Positions 17,581-26,980 of a stretch of DNA of 64,000 bases are shown here, in pieces. The notes below the pieces were generated by a model, which saw only the letters and a list, made by a program, of their open reading frames with translations, made no database searches and had not been told where the DNA came from. This stretch comes from Lentzea guizhouensis (GTDB lineage Bacteria; Actinomycetota; Actinomycetes; Mycobacteriales; Pseudonocardiaceae). The DNA is taken from the NCBI RefSeq assembly GCF_001701025.1, contig NZ_CP016793.1, forward strand, positions 2,480,001-2,544,000, given 5' to 3'. How positions within the stretch are numbered: the first letter of the stretch is position 1; each line of letters begins with the position of its first letter. The position numbers and the translations under genes are program-made.

Positions 17581-18525
17581 ATGGACGTCGGCGCGGCGCC
17601 GAAGAGGCACACTTGCCCGGTGTTCGACCCGGAAGCCGCTTGGCACGCCGCGCTCTACGGCCCCGGCGGCTTCTTCGCCAGGGGTGAGAAGCCGTCCGCG
17701 CACTTCCGCACGTCGCCGCTGGTCGGCACCGAGCTGGCGGAGGCGCTGCTGGTGCTGCTCGCGCGGGTCGACACGGCGCTCGGCTCTCCCCCGGTCGTGG
17801 ACTTCGTCGACGTCGGCGCGGGCGGCGGTGAGCTCGCGTTCGCGGTGCGGCGGCTGGCGTCCGGGTCGCTGGCCGCGCGGCTGCGGTCACGGCGGTCGAG
17901 CTGGGACCGCCGGTGGAGCTGCCGGGGTGCGGTGGACGACGGAGGTGCCGTCCTGCACCGGGTTGCTGGTCGGGCACGAGTGGCTGGACGCGATCCGTGC
18001 CCGTGGTGACCGGGCCGGCCGACGACCCGTGGATCGCGCGGTGGTGGCCGTCGTTGCGCGACGGTGAGCAGGCGGAGGTCGGGGCGCCGCGGGACGCCGC
18101 CTGGGCCGCGGCGGTCTCGCGGGTGCGAGGGGCGGCGCTGGCGATCGACTACGGGCACCTGGTGTCATCGCGCCGGTTCACGCTGACCGGGTACCGCTCC
18201 GGGCGGCAGGTGGCGCCGGTGTTCGACGGGTCCTGCGACATCACCGCGCACGTCGCGTTCGACGCCTGTGCCGAAGCCGCCGGCGGGACCGGGTGCTGGT
18301 GTCGCAACGGGACGCGCTGGCCGCTGGGCCTGTCCGGCGAGGTCACCGGGTCCGGGTGGGAGTGGCTGGAGTCGGCGCGCGGGCGGGCGGATCGCCGAGC
18401 TGCGGAACCCGGCGGGGCTGGGGGCGTTCGGGTGGCTGCTGCACGGCCGTGGCGTCGCGGTGGCCGACCTGCTGCCGCCGCTGCCGCCCTGGCGTCCGAT
18501 ACCCGCCAGCTTCGCCGTGGACTGA
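17581..18525 (+). pseudogene. MidA/COG1565-family methyltransferase, multiply frameshifted
   Basis: Pieces of one SAM-dependent methyltransferase (PF02636-type) are spread over three frames. Frame a runs from ATG 17581 with FVDVGAGGGELAFAVRR to about 17880. Frame b carries GVRWTTEVPS and LLVGHEWLDAIRARGD to about 18010. Frame c carries WIARWWPSLRDGEQAEVG and LAIDYGHLVSS, then DGSCDITAHVAFDA, to about 18290. Frame b returns with VLVSQRDALAAG, and frame a ends with NPAGLGAFGWLLHGRG at 18525. At least four indels are needed, so no full-length product is possible. MidA/NDUFAF7 methylates the NuoD-type subunit of complex I, and a NuoD-like gene follows at 18978. Sequencing indels are an alternative explanation. 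Confidence 0.8.
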
Positions 18526-18542
18526 CGACGATCGTTGAGGGC

Positions 18543-18965
18543 ATGCGAATCCACACCGTGCCCACGTCCGCCGCCCTGTCCGACCCCGGCCGCGAGTACC
18601 GCGCCTCCGAGCCGGGCGTGCCGTTGCGGTGCTGCCTGCGCAAGTCGTCGCCGGACGAGCCGGTCTGGCTGTTCCGCTACTCCCCCGCGGCGGGCAAGGG
18701 GCCGTACGAGGAGGTCGGGCCGGTCTTCACCCACGTCGACTGCCCCGGTGGCGCAGCTCCGGACCGGTTGCCAGTGGAACTGTTGAACAATTCGCGCGTG
18801 CTGCGGTCGTTCAACGCGGCCGGGCAGATCGAGGACGGCGTGCTGGTCGAGCCGGGCGGGTTCGACAGCGCGGTCGAGGGGTTGTTGAACGACCCGGTGG
18901 TCGAGGCGGTGCAGGTGCGCAGCCTGTCGCACGGGTGCTTCCTCTTCGCGATCACGCGGTCGTGA
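18543..18965 (+). CDS. DUF1203 domain-containing protein
   Basis: This 140-residue protein matches the DUF1203 pattern I recall: an N-terminal IHTVPTSAALSDPGREYRA, a cysteine-bearing PLRCCLRKSSPDEPVWLFRY, then GPYEEVGPVFTHVDC and a C-terminal QVRSLSHGCFLFAIT. No function is established for the family. The ATG at 18543 is preceded by TGAGGG at short spacing, and it lies 17 bp past the end of the MidA remnant. The nuoD-like gene starts 12 bp after its stop, so the two probably share a transcript. Confidence 0.8.
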   Translation: MRIHTVPTSAALSDPGREYRASEPGVPLRCCLRKSSPDEPVWLFRYSPAAGKGPYEEVGPVFTHVDCPGGAAPDRLPVELLNNSRVLRSFNAAGQIEDGVLVEPGGFDSAVEGLLNDPVVEAVQVRSLSHGCFLFAITRS

Positions 18966-18977
18966 AACCATGCCGGT

Positions 18978-20063
18978 GTGAGTGAGCAGATCACCGTCGG
19001 CGTCGGGGCGGGCGCGCAGTACCTGGGTGTGGACCGCGTCATCGACCTGGGTCCGCTGCACCCGTCCGCCCACGGCGCCTACCGGCTGCGGCTCACCGTC
19101 ACGCCGGACCTGGTGATCACCGCCGCCACGCCGCTGGTCGGCCACCTGCACCGCGGCGCCGAGAAGCTCTTCGAGGTCCGCGACTACCGGCAGGTCCTCA
19201 CGCTCGCGAACCGGCACGACTGGCTGTCGGCGTTCTGCAACGAGCTCGCGGTCGCGCTGGCCGTCGAACGCATGACCGGCATGGACGTGCCCGTGCGGGC
19301 GCAGTGGCTGCGTGCGCTGCTGTGCGAGCTCAACCGGCTGATGGCGCACATGGTGTTCCTGACGCCGTTGTGCCCCGCTGCTGCTGTGCACCGCGAGGGC
19401 GTGCAGGCGTTGATGGAGGAGGCGTCGGGCGGGCGCATCCACTTCATGTTCAACCGGATCGGCGGGCTGCGCGAGGACGTGCCGGCCGGGTGGACCTCCC
19501 GCGTCACCGAGTTTCTGTCCACTGTGGACGTTTCGGCGCTGGAGGTCGACTTCTCGGTGCTGGAAGGGCTCGGCGTGCTGCCGTTGGCCGACGCGCTGGC
19601 GTACGGCGTGACGGGGCCGATCGGACGGGCCAGCGGGGTCGACCTCGACCTGCGCCGCGACGACCCGTTGCCCGCCTACCGCTCGCTGGGCGTCACGCCG
19701 GTGGTGCGGACCGAGGGCGACGCCGCCGCCAGGGTCCGGTGCCTGCTCGACGAGACCAGGCTGTCGCTGGTGCTCGCACAGTCCTGTGTGGACCAACTAC
19801 CGGCCGGGCCGGTGAACGTCCGGCTGCCCAAGGCCGTCAAGGCACCGGAGGGCTCGGTCTACACCCGTGTCGAGGCGCCGCTGGGCACGTCCGGCGTGCA
19901 CCTGTCGTCGCGCGGTGAGAAGACGCCGTGGCGGCTCAAGCTGCGCACGCCGTCGTTCAACAACGTCCAGGCGCTGTCCGCACTGCTGCCGGGCACCTCG
20001 GTGAACGACCTGCCGGCCGTGCTGAGCTCGTTCGCCGTCATCGTCGGCGACATCGACAAGTAG
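18978..20063 (+). CDS. Orphan NADH-quinone oxidoreductase subunit D-like protein
   Basis: This 361-residue protein clearly belongs to the NuoD/49-kDa subunit (NiFe-hydrogenase large subunit) family. It has GPLHPSAHGAYRL (GPxHPxxHG), GHLHRGAEKLFEVRDYRQ, RAQWLRALLCELNRL and a C-terminal SFNNVQALSALL. It is shorter than typical NuoD (about 400-440 residues) and ends VGDIDK, close to the usual GDVDR. The quinone-site histidines of HPxxH and the arginine of LHRGxEK are kept. No other complex I subunit is nearby, so this is an extra stand-alone paralogue. A broken MidA-type methyltransferase, the family that modifies NuoD, lies 450 bp upstream. Confidence 0.88.
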   Translation: MSEQITVGVGAGAQYLGVDRVIDLGPLHPSAHGAYRLRLTVTPDLVITAATPLVGHLHRGAEKLFEVRDYRQVLTLANRHDWLSAFCNELAVALAVERMTGMDVPVRAQWLRALLCELNRLMAHMVFLTPLCPAAAVHREGVQALMEEASGGRIHFMFNRIGGLREDVPAGWTSRVTEFLSTVDVSALEVDFSVLEGLGVLPLADALAYGVTGPIGRASGVDLDLRRDDPLPAYRSLGVTPVVRTEGDAAARVRCLLDETRLSLVLAQSCVDQLPAGPVNVRLPKAVKAPEGSVYTRVEAPLGTSGVHLSSRGEKTPWRLKLRTPSFNNVQALSALLPGTSVNDLPAVLSSFAVIVGDIDK

Positions 20064-20066
20064 CTC

Positions 20067-20906
20067 TCAGTCCTCGCGCCGGCGACGGCGGCGCGGGGCG
20101 TCCCCGCCACCGAGCGACGCCAGCAGCTCGCTCACGGACTTGCCGTCGGCGTGCGCACCCGACGGGTCGTCCTGGGCGGCCCTGCGGCCTCCGGACACCG
20201 CGGGCAGGCTCGCCGAGGACTCCTCGGACGCGGCCCGGCGGCCGGTCGACACGGCGGGCATCCTGGCGGACGACTCTTCGGCAGCCCGGCGGCCCGCCGG
20301 TGCGGGCATGCGGCGGACGACTCCTCGGCCGCGCCGGCTCACCGGCGGCAGCGACACGAACGAGTCCTCCGAGGCGGTCCGGCGGCCGGACCCGCACCGG
20401 CGCGAGCGAGGCCGACGACTCCTCCGCCGCGGCCGGCGCTTGCCACTTCCCCGGCTCGTCGGGCTTCAACGTCTCCCACGACCCGCTGTCCTGCTCCGGC
20501 GCGGGGTCGTCCGCACGACGGCGCCCGGCCGACGCCAGCGCCTTCGGGTCGACGATCTCGGTGCGCTCGGCGACGCGCGACCTGGGCGTCCGCCTTGCGC
20601 GGCTCGGCCTTGCGCGGCTCCGCCTTGGCCGCGGGGCCTGCACCGGCGGCTTCTCCGGTCGCTGCAACGCCTCGGTCCGCTGGGCCTGCGCCTGCACGGG
20701 CTGCGGTCGCGGCACCCGTTCGGTGCGCTGTACCTGTGCCTGAACCGGGCGGCACGGGCTTCTGGGCCGGTTGCTGGGCCGGTTTCTGCGCCGGTTTCTG
20801 GGCTGCCTGCGGCATCGGGCCCTGGCCGCCGAGACGCGCCGACACGGCGGCCGCGCGCCCGGCCGTTGCGGCGGGCCCCGGCTCCTGCTTCACGGTCTTG
20901 ACCGGC
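20067..20906 (-). pseudogene. Frameshifted repetitive C-terminal tail of the DUF6779 protein
   Basis: Downstream of the stop at 20907 protein-like sequence continues in shifting frames. One frame has QAAQKPAQKPAQQPAQKPVP, a second has RTEIVDPKALASAG and GSWETLKPDEPGKWQ, and the original frame resumes near 20350 with repeated units of about 18 residues (GRRAASEESSASLPAVSG). It ends SVSELLASLGGGDAPRRRRR at 20067. The ending resembles tails of DUF6779 proteins, so the ancestral product probably ran to 20067. At least three indels now separate the parts. Weak selection on a disordered tail or sequencing error could explain it. Confidence 0.65.
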
Positions 20907-21629
20907 TCACGGCGGGCGGCGCCGGCTGTGGGCGCGGCGACGTGCGGGCCGGCTCGGCCGGACCGGCTCCGGGCGCGCAGCCTCGCGGCGCGGCGGCTGC
21001 ACCTTGGCGTCGTGCGCGACGCGTTCGATCAGCTCGGTCCGCTCCGACGGCTTCTCCACCGACGCGGACACCACCGGTTTGGCGGCGTTGATCGCGTTGA
21101 TGATCCGCTTCTCCTGGCCGGAGCCCAGGCGGGCACCGTCACCGGCCAGCGCGCGCAGGCGGGTCGACTCCGCGCGCAGCGCGACGCGTTCGACCAGGAC
21201 GTCACCGCCCAGCAAGCCTTCCAGGTTCTCCCGCAACGCCCTGAGATCGGCTCGCAGCGCCTCGATGTCGGCGCGCGACTCCTCCTCGATCCGCTTGCGG
21301 GTCTCGGACTCGATCTCCAGCTCGTACTCGCGGCGGGCCGCCACCTCGCGTTCGAGCTCCAGCTCGTACACCGACTGCAGGTCGGCGACCTCGTCGTCCC
21401 GCTCGCTGACCTGCTTGCGGTACTTGGCCGCGAGGAACGCACCGACCAGCGCGGCCCACAGCGCGGCCACCACGGCCAGGCGCAGCATGCGGGCGCTGTC
21501 GCTCAACACGAGCACCGCCGCGGCCACGAGTGCGAGCGCCAGCGCTGCGACTAACAGCAACCGCCCGGAGCCACGACCGTTGTCTTCCTGCTCGTCGTCG
21601 ATCGACGCGCCGCGTCCGGTCATGCGCAC
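20907..21629 (-). CDS. DUF6779-type membrane coiled-coil protein
   Basis: This 240-residue product has two hydrophobic segments (LLLVAALALALVAAAVLVL near 22-42 and LRLAVVAALWAALVGAFLA near 49-68). A long charged coiled coil (about 70-170: ELELEREVAARREYELEIE and similar heptads) follows, then a basic, Pro-rich tail. It corresponds in position to Rv3604c of M. tuberculosis, next to the DUF3180 gene. The family has no established biochemical role; the layout suggests a membrane-tethered scaffold. The frame stops at 20907, but recognisable tail sequence continues in other frames to 20067. Confidence 0.7.
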   Translation of the reverse strand: MRMTGRGASIDDEQEDNGRGSGRLLLVAALALALVAAAVLVLSDSARMLRLAVVAALWAALVGAFLAAKYRKQVSERDDEVADLQSVYELELEREVAARREYELEIESETRKRIEEESRADIEALRADLRALRENLEGLLGGDVLVERVALRAESTRLRALAGDGARLGSGQEKRIINAINAAKPVVSASVEKPSERTELIERVAHDAKVQPPRREAARPEPVRPSRPARRRAHSRRRPP

Positions 21630-21673
21630 TACGGTACCGCCTAGTTATCCGACTGAGACCTACGCACCGGTAT

Positions 21674-22126
21674 CTAATCCTTCCCGGAACTCTCCGTCGG
21701 CGTCTTGCAGCAGTGCTCCAGCCACAGCGCCGCAGCCGTCAGAGCGGCCGCGCTGACCATCCCGACAACCGCCGCGAACAGGTCGTTCCCGGCGGCGGGG
21801 AACGAGTCGCGGACGGGGATCACGTAGATCAGCAAGCCGGTCCAGGCGCCGAACATCAGTGCGCCCAGGACCGAGGAGGCCTTCGCCAGCGCGACCGCGC
21901 GGGCGGCGGTGAGCGGCTGGACCGGACGGGCGCCCTGGCGGCGTTCGATCCGGGCCCGCAACGAGAACGCGAACCACACCTCGGCCGCGGCCAGCGCGAG
22001 CAACGTCGAACCGGCCGCGCGCGGCAGTGGCGGCAGGGTGTCGTAGCCGAGTCGCAGGAACAGGTGCGCCAGCAGAGCGGCGATGACCGCGACGGTCGCC
22101 AGGTCGCGGGGACGGGTGAACCTCAC
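21674..22126 (-). CDS. DUF3180 membrane protein
   Basis: This 150-residue protein has four hydrophobic segments: LATVAVIAALLAHLFL near residue 10, STLLALAAAEVWFAFSL, ASSVLGALMFGAWTGLLIYV and FAAVVGMVSAAALTAAALWL. The GTG at 22126 overlaps the folK stop (GTGA), marking it as the last gene of the ftsH-fol operon. Rv3605c holds the same place in mycobacteria. Function is unknown; persistent linkage to folate genes is the only clue. No catalytic motif is visible. Confidence 0.85.
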   Translation of the reverse strand: MRFTRPRDLATVAVIAALLAHLFLRLGYDTLPPLPRAAGSTLLALAAAEVWFAFSLRARIERRQGARPVQPLTAARAVALAKASSVLGALMFGAWTGLLIYVIPVRDSFPAAGNDLFAAVVGMVSAAALTAAALWLEHCCKTPTESSGKD

Positions 22127-22620
22127 GCGTCCATCCAACCGGAAGTCAGCACCAGGTCGTCGCGCCGCCGCACGCCCTCGGGCGAGAACTCCAGCGCCGC
22201 AACGGGTCCGTGCCCCGCAAGCACCGCGTCGGGTTCGACGTCGAGCCACGGGATGAGGACCGTTGCGCGCTCAGACGCCCCAGGATGCGGCAGGAGGAGC
22301 TCCGGGTGGTCGGAGGTCACCCCGTCCACCGAAACCACGTCCACGTCCAACGTGCGCGGTCCCCAGCGCTGCTCCCGCACGCGTCCGGCGGCGTTCTCCA
22401 GCGCCTGCCCGCGGCGCAGCCAGCCCCACTCGTCCACGTCGTCGGCCTGGACGACCACCACGGCGTTGAGGAAGTCCGGCTGGTCCTCCACGCCCCACGC
22501 GGCCGTCTCGTACACCGGCGACACGGCGACGACGTGGGGCTTGAGCCCGTCCACCACGGACTTCAGGAACGCGAACCGGTCGCCCAGGTTCGAGCCGATC
22601 GACAGGACCGCGCGGGTCAC
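22123..22620 (-). CDS. folK: 2-amino-4-hydroxy-6-hydroxymethyldihydropteridine diphosphokinase
   Basis: This 165-residue HPPK transfers pyrophosphate from ATP to the pterin alcohol, the step before dihydropteroate synthase. Family motifs are [13 protein letters not shown] at the N-terminus, [35 protein letters not shown] (Mg-binding DxD) and the [13 protein letters not shown] loop. The GTG at 22620 overlaps the folB stop (GTGA). Genes folE, folP, folB and folK follow one another with 4-8 bp overlaps, so the pterin branch is made as one coupled unit. Confidence 0.96.
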   Translation of the reverse strand: MTRAVLSIGSNLGDRFAFLKSVVDGLKPHVVAVSPVYETAAWGVEDQPDFLNAVVVVQADDVDEWGWLRRGQALENAAGRVREQRWGPRTLDVDVVSVDGVTSDHPELLLPHPGASERATVLIPWLDVEPDAVLAGHGPVAALEFSPEGVRRRDDLVLTSGWMDA

Positions 22621-23009
22621 TGCGCGTCTTTCTTCAGCGGCGCGGTGAGGCGGCGCGAGCGGCGGATCGTCACGGACACGTCGTCGAACGTCAGCGGGAT
22701 CGGCGCGGACGGCTTGTGGACGGTCACCTCGACGGCGTGCAGCCGGGTGTCGGTCATCGCGGCGTCGGCGATCTTGCCGGCGACGGTCTCGATGAGGTCG
22801 TGCGGCTCGCCGCCGATGATCGCGGCGGCCATCTCGGCGAGCTCGCCGTAGTGGTAGGTCTGCGTCAGGTCGTCGGTCCTCGACGCCGTGCTCAGGTCGA
22901 GCCACAGCGTGATGTCGACGACGAACTCCTGGCCGTCGCGCTTCTCGTGCTCGAAGACCCCGTGGTTGCCGCGGACCCGCAGGCCCGTCAACGCGATCCG
23001 GTCAGCCAT
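22617..23009 (-). CDS. folB: Dihydroneopterin aldolase
   Basis: This 130-residue enzyme cleaves 7,8-dihydroneopterin to 6-hydroxymethyl-dihydropterin and glycolaldehyde. The N-terminal signature is [20 protein letters not shown], the catalytic glutamate lies in HYGELAEM and the lysine in [15 protein letters not shown] 23009 is used; it overlaps folP by 8 bp. It lies between folP and folK as in mycobacteria. The C-terminal 20 residues are basic and longer than in E. coli. Confidence 0.96.
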   Translation of the reverse strand: MADRIALTGLRVRGNHGVFEHEKRDGQEFVVDITLWLDLSTASRTDDLTQTYHYGELAEMAAAIIGGEPHDLIETVAGKIADAAMTDTRLHAVEVTVHKPSAPIPLTFDDVSVTIRRSRRLTAPLKKDAQ

Positions 23010-23823
23010 GTCCCCGCCTCCACGCTCCAGCCACGGCGACCGCGTCCAGCGTCCGGTCGACGTCGTGCACCCGCACACCCCACGCCCCGTTGAACGCGGC
23101 CAGCGCGGACACCGCCGCGGTCGCGTCCTCCCTGCCGTCCGGCGGGCGGTTGTCCAGCAACGTGCCGAGGAACCGTTTGCGCGACGCACCCACCAGCACC
23201 GGGAAACCCAGCTCCACCAGCTCGTCGAGGCGCTGCAGCAGCTCCCAGTTGTGGTCGCCGAGCTTCGCGAACCCGAGGCCGGGGTCGAGCACGATCGACG
23301 ACTCGGCGACCCCTGCCGCCAATGCCGCCTCCACGCGCTCAAGCAGTTCCGTGCGCACGTCGGTGACCACGTCGTCGTAGCGCGCCAACGAGTCCATCTC
23401 CGTGCTGTGCCCACGCCAGTGCATGAGCACGTACGGCACGCCCGCCTCGGCGACGACCGCGGTCATCCGCGGATCGGCCAGGCCGCCGGACACGTCGTTC
23501 ACGATCGACGCGCCCGCCTCCAGCGCCGCCGTCGCCACGGACGCCCACATCGTGTCCACGCTGACCGGCACCCCGGCCGCGACCAGACCCTTGACCACCG
23601 GCAGCACGCGGGCGATCTCCTCGGCCGACTCGACGCGCGCCGCACCAGGCCGGGTCGACTCGCCGCCGACGTCGACCAGGTCGGCGCCACGCTCGAACAT
23701 CGCGACGCCGTGCGCGACCGCGTCCTGCCGGTCGAGGTAGCGGCCGCCGTCGGAGAACGAGTCGGGCGTCACGTTCACGACACCCATCACGACGCAGCGG
23801 CCGGGCTTGGGCAGACCGCTCAC
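23002..23823 (-). CDS. folP: Dihydropteroate synthase
   Basis: This 273-residue TIM-barrel enzyme is the sulfonamide target that joins the pterin pyrophosphate to p-aminobenzoate. Loop 1 is [15 protein letters not shown], followed by [44 protein letters not shown] and [11 protein letters not shown] near the C-terminus. All catalytic loops are intact. The start is GTG 23823, overlapping the folE stop by 4 bp; longer frames upstream lie inside folE. Confidence 0.97.
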   Translation of the reverse strand: MSGLPKPGRCVVMGVVNVTPDSFSDGGRYLDRQDAVAHGVAMFERGADLVDVGGESTRPGAARVESAEEIARVLPVVKGLVAAGVPVSVDTMWASVATAALEAGASIVNDVSGGLADPRMTAVVAEAGVPYVLMHWRGHSTEMDSLARYDDVVTDVRTELLERVEAALAAGVAESSIVLDPGLGFAKLGDHNWELLQRLDELVELGFPVLVGASRKRFLGTLLDNRPPDGREDATAAVSALAAFNGAWGVRVHDVDRTLDAVAVAGAWRRGHG

Positions 23824-24467
23824 CGCAACCGGCCCCTGATCAGCTCGATCGCCTCCGCCCGCGACGAGGCGGACGTGCGCAGCAGCCCGCGCACCGCCGA
23901 CGTCGTCGTGCGCGAGCCGGGCTTGCGGACACCGCGCATGCCCATGCACAGGTGCTCGGCCTCGACGACCACGATCACGCCGCGCGGCTCGAGCTTGCGC
24001 ACCAGCGCGTCCGCGACCTGGGAGGTCAGCCGTTCCTGCACCTGCGGGCGCTTCGAGTAGAGGTCGACCAGCCGCGCCAGCTTCGACAGACCGGTGACCC
24101 GGCCGCGCTCGTTCGGGATGTACCCGACGTGCGCGACGCCGTGGAACGGCAGCAGGTGGTGCTCGCAGAAGCTGAACATCGGGATGTCGGTGACGAGGAC
24201 GAGCTCCTCGTGGCTCTCGTCGAACGTCTTCGCCAGCACGCTGTCCGCGTCGGTGTAGAGCCCGGCGAACAACTCCCGGTAGGCGCGCGCCACCCGAGCG
24301 GGTGTCTCGCGCAGGCCTTCGCGCTCCGGGTCCTCACCGCACGCGATCAGCAGCTCACGGACCGCCGCCTCGGCACGGGCGTGGTCGAAGGCCCGCCGCG
24401 CGGAGACGCCGGCCTCCCCGTTGTGGGTGAGGCCGGCGTCTGCGTCGAGCTGGTGGTGCTCGGTCAC
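23820..24467 (-). CDS. folE: GTP cyclohydrolase I
   Basis: This 215-residue enzyme opens the folate pathway by converting GTP to dihydroneopterin triphosphate. Zinc ligands are visible in [17 protein letters not shown] (Cys and His) and [12 protein letters not shown] (Cys); [21 protein letters not shown] is the family helix. The GTG at 24467 overlaps the ftsH stop (GTGA). An N-terminal extension of about 30 residues precedes the conserved domain. All zinc ligands are present, so a zinc-dependent FolE type is expected. Confidence 0.97.
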   Translation of the reverse strand: MTEHHQLDADAGLTHNGEAGVSARRAFDHARAEAAVRELLIACGEDPEREGLRETPARVARAYRELFAGLYTDADSVLAKTFDESHEELVLVTDIPMFSFCEHHLLPFHGVAHVGYIPNERGRVTGLSKLARLVDLYSKRPQVQERLTSQVADALVRKLEPRGVIVVVEAEHLCMGMRGVRKPGSRTTTSAVRGLLRTSASSRAEAIELIRGRLR

Positions 24468-26653
24468 TGCCGCTCGTCCTGGTCTGGCTGCTGCTTGCGC
24501 GGCTCCCAGACGTTGTGCGGCTGACCGGGGACGGTCGCCGGCGTCCATCCGGGCGGGGCGCCGTAGTTCGGCGGGCCCGACCCGGCCGGCTGACCCGGCT
24601 GGTGCACGCCGTTGGCCCCGTTCGCACCGTTCGGCGAGGGCAGCTCCTCGGTCGGGGCCGCAGCGGCCGGTTCCTCCCGCTGCAACTCCTCCTCGATGGT
24701 GTCCTCGACGACCGGCGGCCACGGCTCGCCGCGTTCCTTGGCGAGCTCCCCCGGGGTCTTGACCGGCGGGATGTCGGACGGCCTGCGGTCACCGAAGTCG
24801 TTGAACTGGGTGATGCGCGGCCGCTTCTCGACGCGGGCGAAGATCCGCTCCAGTTCCTTCTGGTGCAGGGTCTCCTTCTCGATCAGCTCGAGCGTGAGGT
24901 CGTCGAGGACGTCGCGGTAGGTGACGAGCACCTCGTACGCCTCGGTGTGCGCGGCCTCGATGAGCTTGCGCACCTCCTCGTCGATCTCGTGCGCGACCTC
25001 CAGCGAGTAGTCCGCCTGGCGGCCGGCCGAGCGACCGAGGAACGGCTCGCCCTGCTCCTGCCCGTACTTCACGGCGCCGAGCTTCGCGCTCATGCCGTAC
25101 TCGGTGACCATCGCGCGGGCGATCTTGGTCGCCTGCTCGATGTCGTTGGACGCACCGGTCGTGGGCTCGTGGAAGACGAGCTCCTCGGCGGAACGGCCAC
25201 CCAGCGCGAACACCAGTCGCGCGATCATCTCGGACCTGGTCATCAGGTCCTTGTCCTCTTCCGGCACCGAGAGGGTGTGGCCACCCGTGCGGCCGCGGGC
25301 GAGGATCGTGACCTTGTAGACCGGGTCGATGTCCGGCATCGCCCACGCGGCCAGGGCGTGCCCCGCCTCGTGGTACGCGGTGATCTTCTTCTCCTTCTCG
25401 GAGATGATCCGGCTCTTGCGGGCCGGACCGCCGATCACGCGGTCCACCGACTCCTCGAGCGCCGCACCGTCGATGGTGTGGCCGTTGTGGCGCGCGGTGA
25501 GCAGCGCCGCCTCGTTGATGACGTTCGCGAGGTCGGCGCCGGAGAACCCGACGGTGCGCTTCGCGAGGCCGTCGAGGTCGGCGTCCGCGGCCAGCGGCTT
25601 GCCCTTCGAGTGCACCCGGAGGATCTGCTTGCGGCCCTTCAGGTCCGGTGCGGACACCGGGATCTGCCGGTCGAAGCGGCCGGGGCGCAGCAGGGCCGGG
25701 TCGAGGATGTCGGGACGGTTCGTCGCCGCGATCAGGATGATCCCGCCGCGCGAGTCGAAGCCGTCCATCTCGACGAGCAGCTGGTTGAGGGTCTGCTCGC
25801 GCTCGTCGTGACCGCCGCCCATGCCCGCGCCGCGGTGGCGGCCCACCGCGTCGATCTCGTCGACGAAGATGATGCACGGCGCGTTCTGCTTGGCCTGTTC
25901 GAACAGGTCACGCACACGCGAGGCACCGACACCGACGAACATCTCGACGAAGTCCGAGCCGGAGATCGAGTAGAACGGCACCCCGGCCTCACCGGCGACG
26001 GCCCTCGCGAGCAGCGTCTTGCCGGTTCCCGGCGGGCCGTAGAGCAGCACGCCCTTGGGGATCTTGGCGCCCAGTGCCTGGTAGCGGCCGGGGTTCTGGA
26101 GGAAGTCCTTGATCTCTTCCAGTTCCTCGACGGCCTCCTCGGCGCCGGCGACGTCCGCGAACGTCGTCTTCGGCATGTCCTTGGAGAGCTGCTTGGCCTT
26201 GGACTTGCCGAAGTTCAGGACGCGGTTCCCGCCGCCCTGGGCGTTGTTCATCATCCACATCAGGAGCAGCAACAGCAGGCCCAGTGGCACCAGGTAGATC
26301 AAGATCTGCATCAGGATGGACTCCTGGCTGACCTTGGTCTCCACCACGGGCTTGTTGCCGGCCTGGTCGAGGATGGTGAAGATCTCGTCGGTGGAACTCG
26401 CCGGGAACTGCGTGATCAGGCGGTTGCTGTTCTCGAAGTTCGAGCCGTCCTTGAGGGTCAGCCGGAGACGCTGCTCCTTGTCCTCGATCGTGGCTTCCTT
26501 GACGTTGCCCTCACGCACCTGTTGGAGTGCTTGAGACGTCTTGACCTGGTGGTAGCCCCGTGAGTCGTCGAAGAGCACGGTGAAGACGAAGTAGAGCAGC
26601 AACACCGCAGCGATCCACAGCAGCGGGTTGCGAAGCAGGCGCTTGCGGTCCAT
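24464..26653 (-). CDS. ftsH: ATP-dependent zinc metalloprotease FtsH
   Basis: This 729-residue membrane AAA protease degrades misfolded membrane and regulatory proteins. Two membrane segments ([18 protein letters not shown] at 10-27 and [19 protein letters not shown] near 115-133) flank an extracytoplasmic domain. The AAA domain has [34 protein letters not shown] and the second region of homology [20 protein letters not shown]. The zinc site is HEAGH. A disordered tail rich in Pro, Asn, Gly and Gln ([14 protein letters not shown]) closes it. ATG 26653 is the natural start. It is the first gene of the folate operon. Confidence 0.97.
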   Translation of the reverse strand: MDRKRLLRNPLLWIAAVLLLYFVFTVLFDDSRGYHQVKTSQALQQVREGNVKEATIEDKEQRLRLTLKDGSNFENSNRLITQFPASSTDEIFTILDQAGNKPVVETKVSQESILMQILIYLVPLGLLLLLLMWMMNNAQGGGNRVLNFGKSKAKQLSKDMPKTTFADVAGAEEAVEELEEIKDFLQNPGRYQALGAKIPKGVLLYGPPGTGKTLLARAVAGEAGVPFYSISGSDFVEMFVGVGASRVRDLFEQAKQNAPCIIFVDEIDAVGRHRGAGMGGGHDEREQTLNQLLVEMDGFDSRGGIILIAATNRPDILDPALLRPGRFDRQIPVSAPDLKGRKQILRVHSKGKPLAADADLDGLAKRTVGFSGADLANVINEAALLTARHNGHTIDGAALEESVDRVIGGPARKSRIISEKEKKITAYHEAGHALAAWAMPDIDPVYKVTILARGRTGGHTLSVPEEDKDLMTRSEMIARLVFALGGRSAEELVFHEPTTGASNDIEQATKIARAMVTEYGMSAKLGAVKYGQEQGEPFLGRSAGRQADYSLEVAHEIDEEVRKLIEAAHTEAYEVLVTYRDVLDDLTLELIEKETLHQKELERIFARVEKRPRITQFNDFGDRRPSDIPPVKTPGELAKERGEPWPPVVEDTIEEELQREEPAAAAPTEELPSPNGANGANGVHQPGQPAGSGPPNYGAPPGWTPATVPGQPHNVWEPRKQQPDQDERQ

Positions 26654-26980
26654 GCACTTACGGCCGGCGGGCGGCCTCGACCCTCCCTGACTTGCGCGTC
26701 GGGCAGTGGAAGACCCACATACCGCGTCCGACCAGCCTACCGCCCGCTGGTCGGGTACTGAGCAACCAACGGTCTCGGCCGCCGCTGGGTTCCCGTGCGT
26801 GACCCCCACCACGCATGTTCACGCACTTTGGTTCATCCGGAACAGATACCGCCGACCAGTCGAGTGACGCAGGTCACGCCATCTCATTACGTTCAGGGGT
26901 CACATGTCATCCTCGTGCATCCCCCGAGTGTTTCCCCGCCACTCGAAAGAGTGAACACGTGACCGAAGGTAAGTAACCGT
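26654..26980. promoter_or_regulatory. Divergent intergenic region ftsH / VWA gene
   Basis: This is 327 bp without a gene. It must contain the ftsH operon promoter and the promoter of the gene at 26981. I see a small perfect hairpin CACTC-GAAA-GAGTG 41 bp before the 26981 start and paired GGTCAC/GTCACA words. I cannot assign a riboswitch or operator. Confidence 0.45.

Noticed and set aside
26654..26980. Riboswitch before the VWA gene
   Set aside because: Only a short hairpin is seen; no conserved riboswitch core could be matched by eye.
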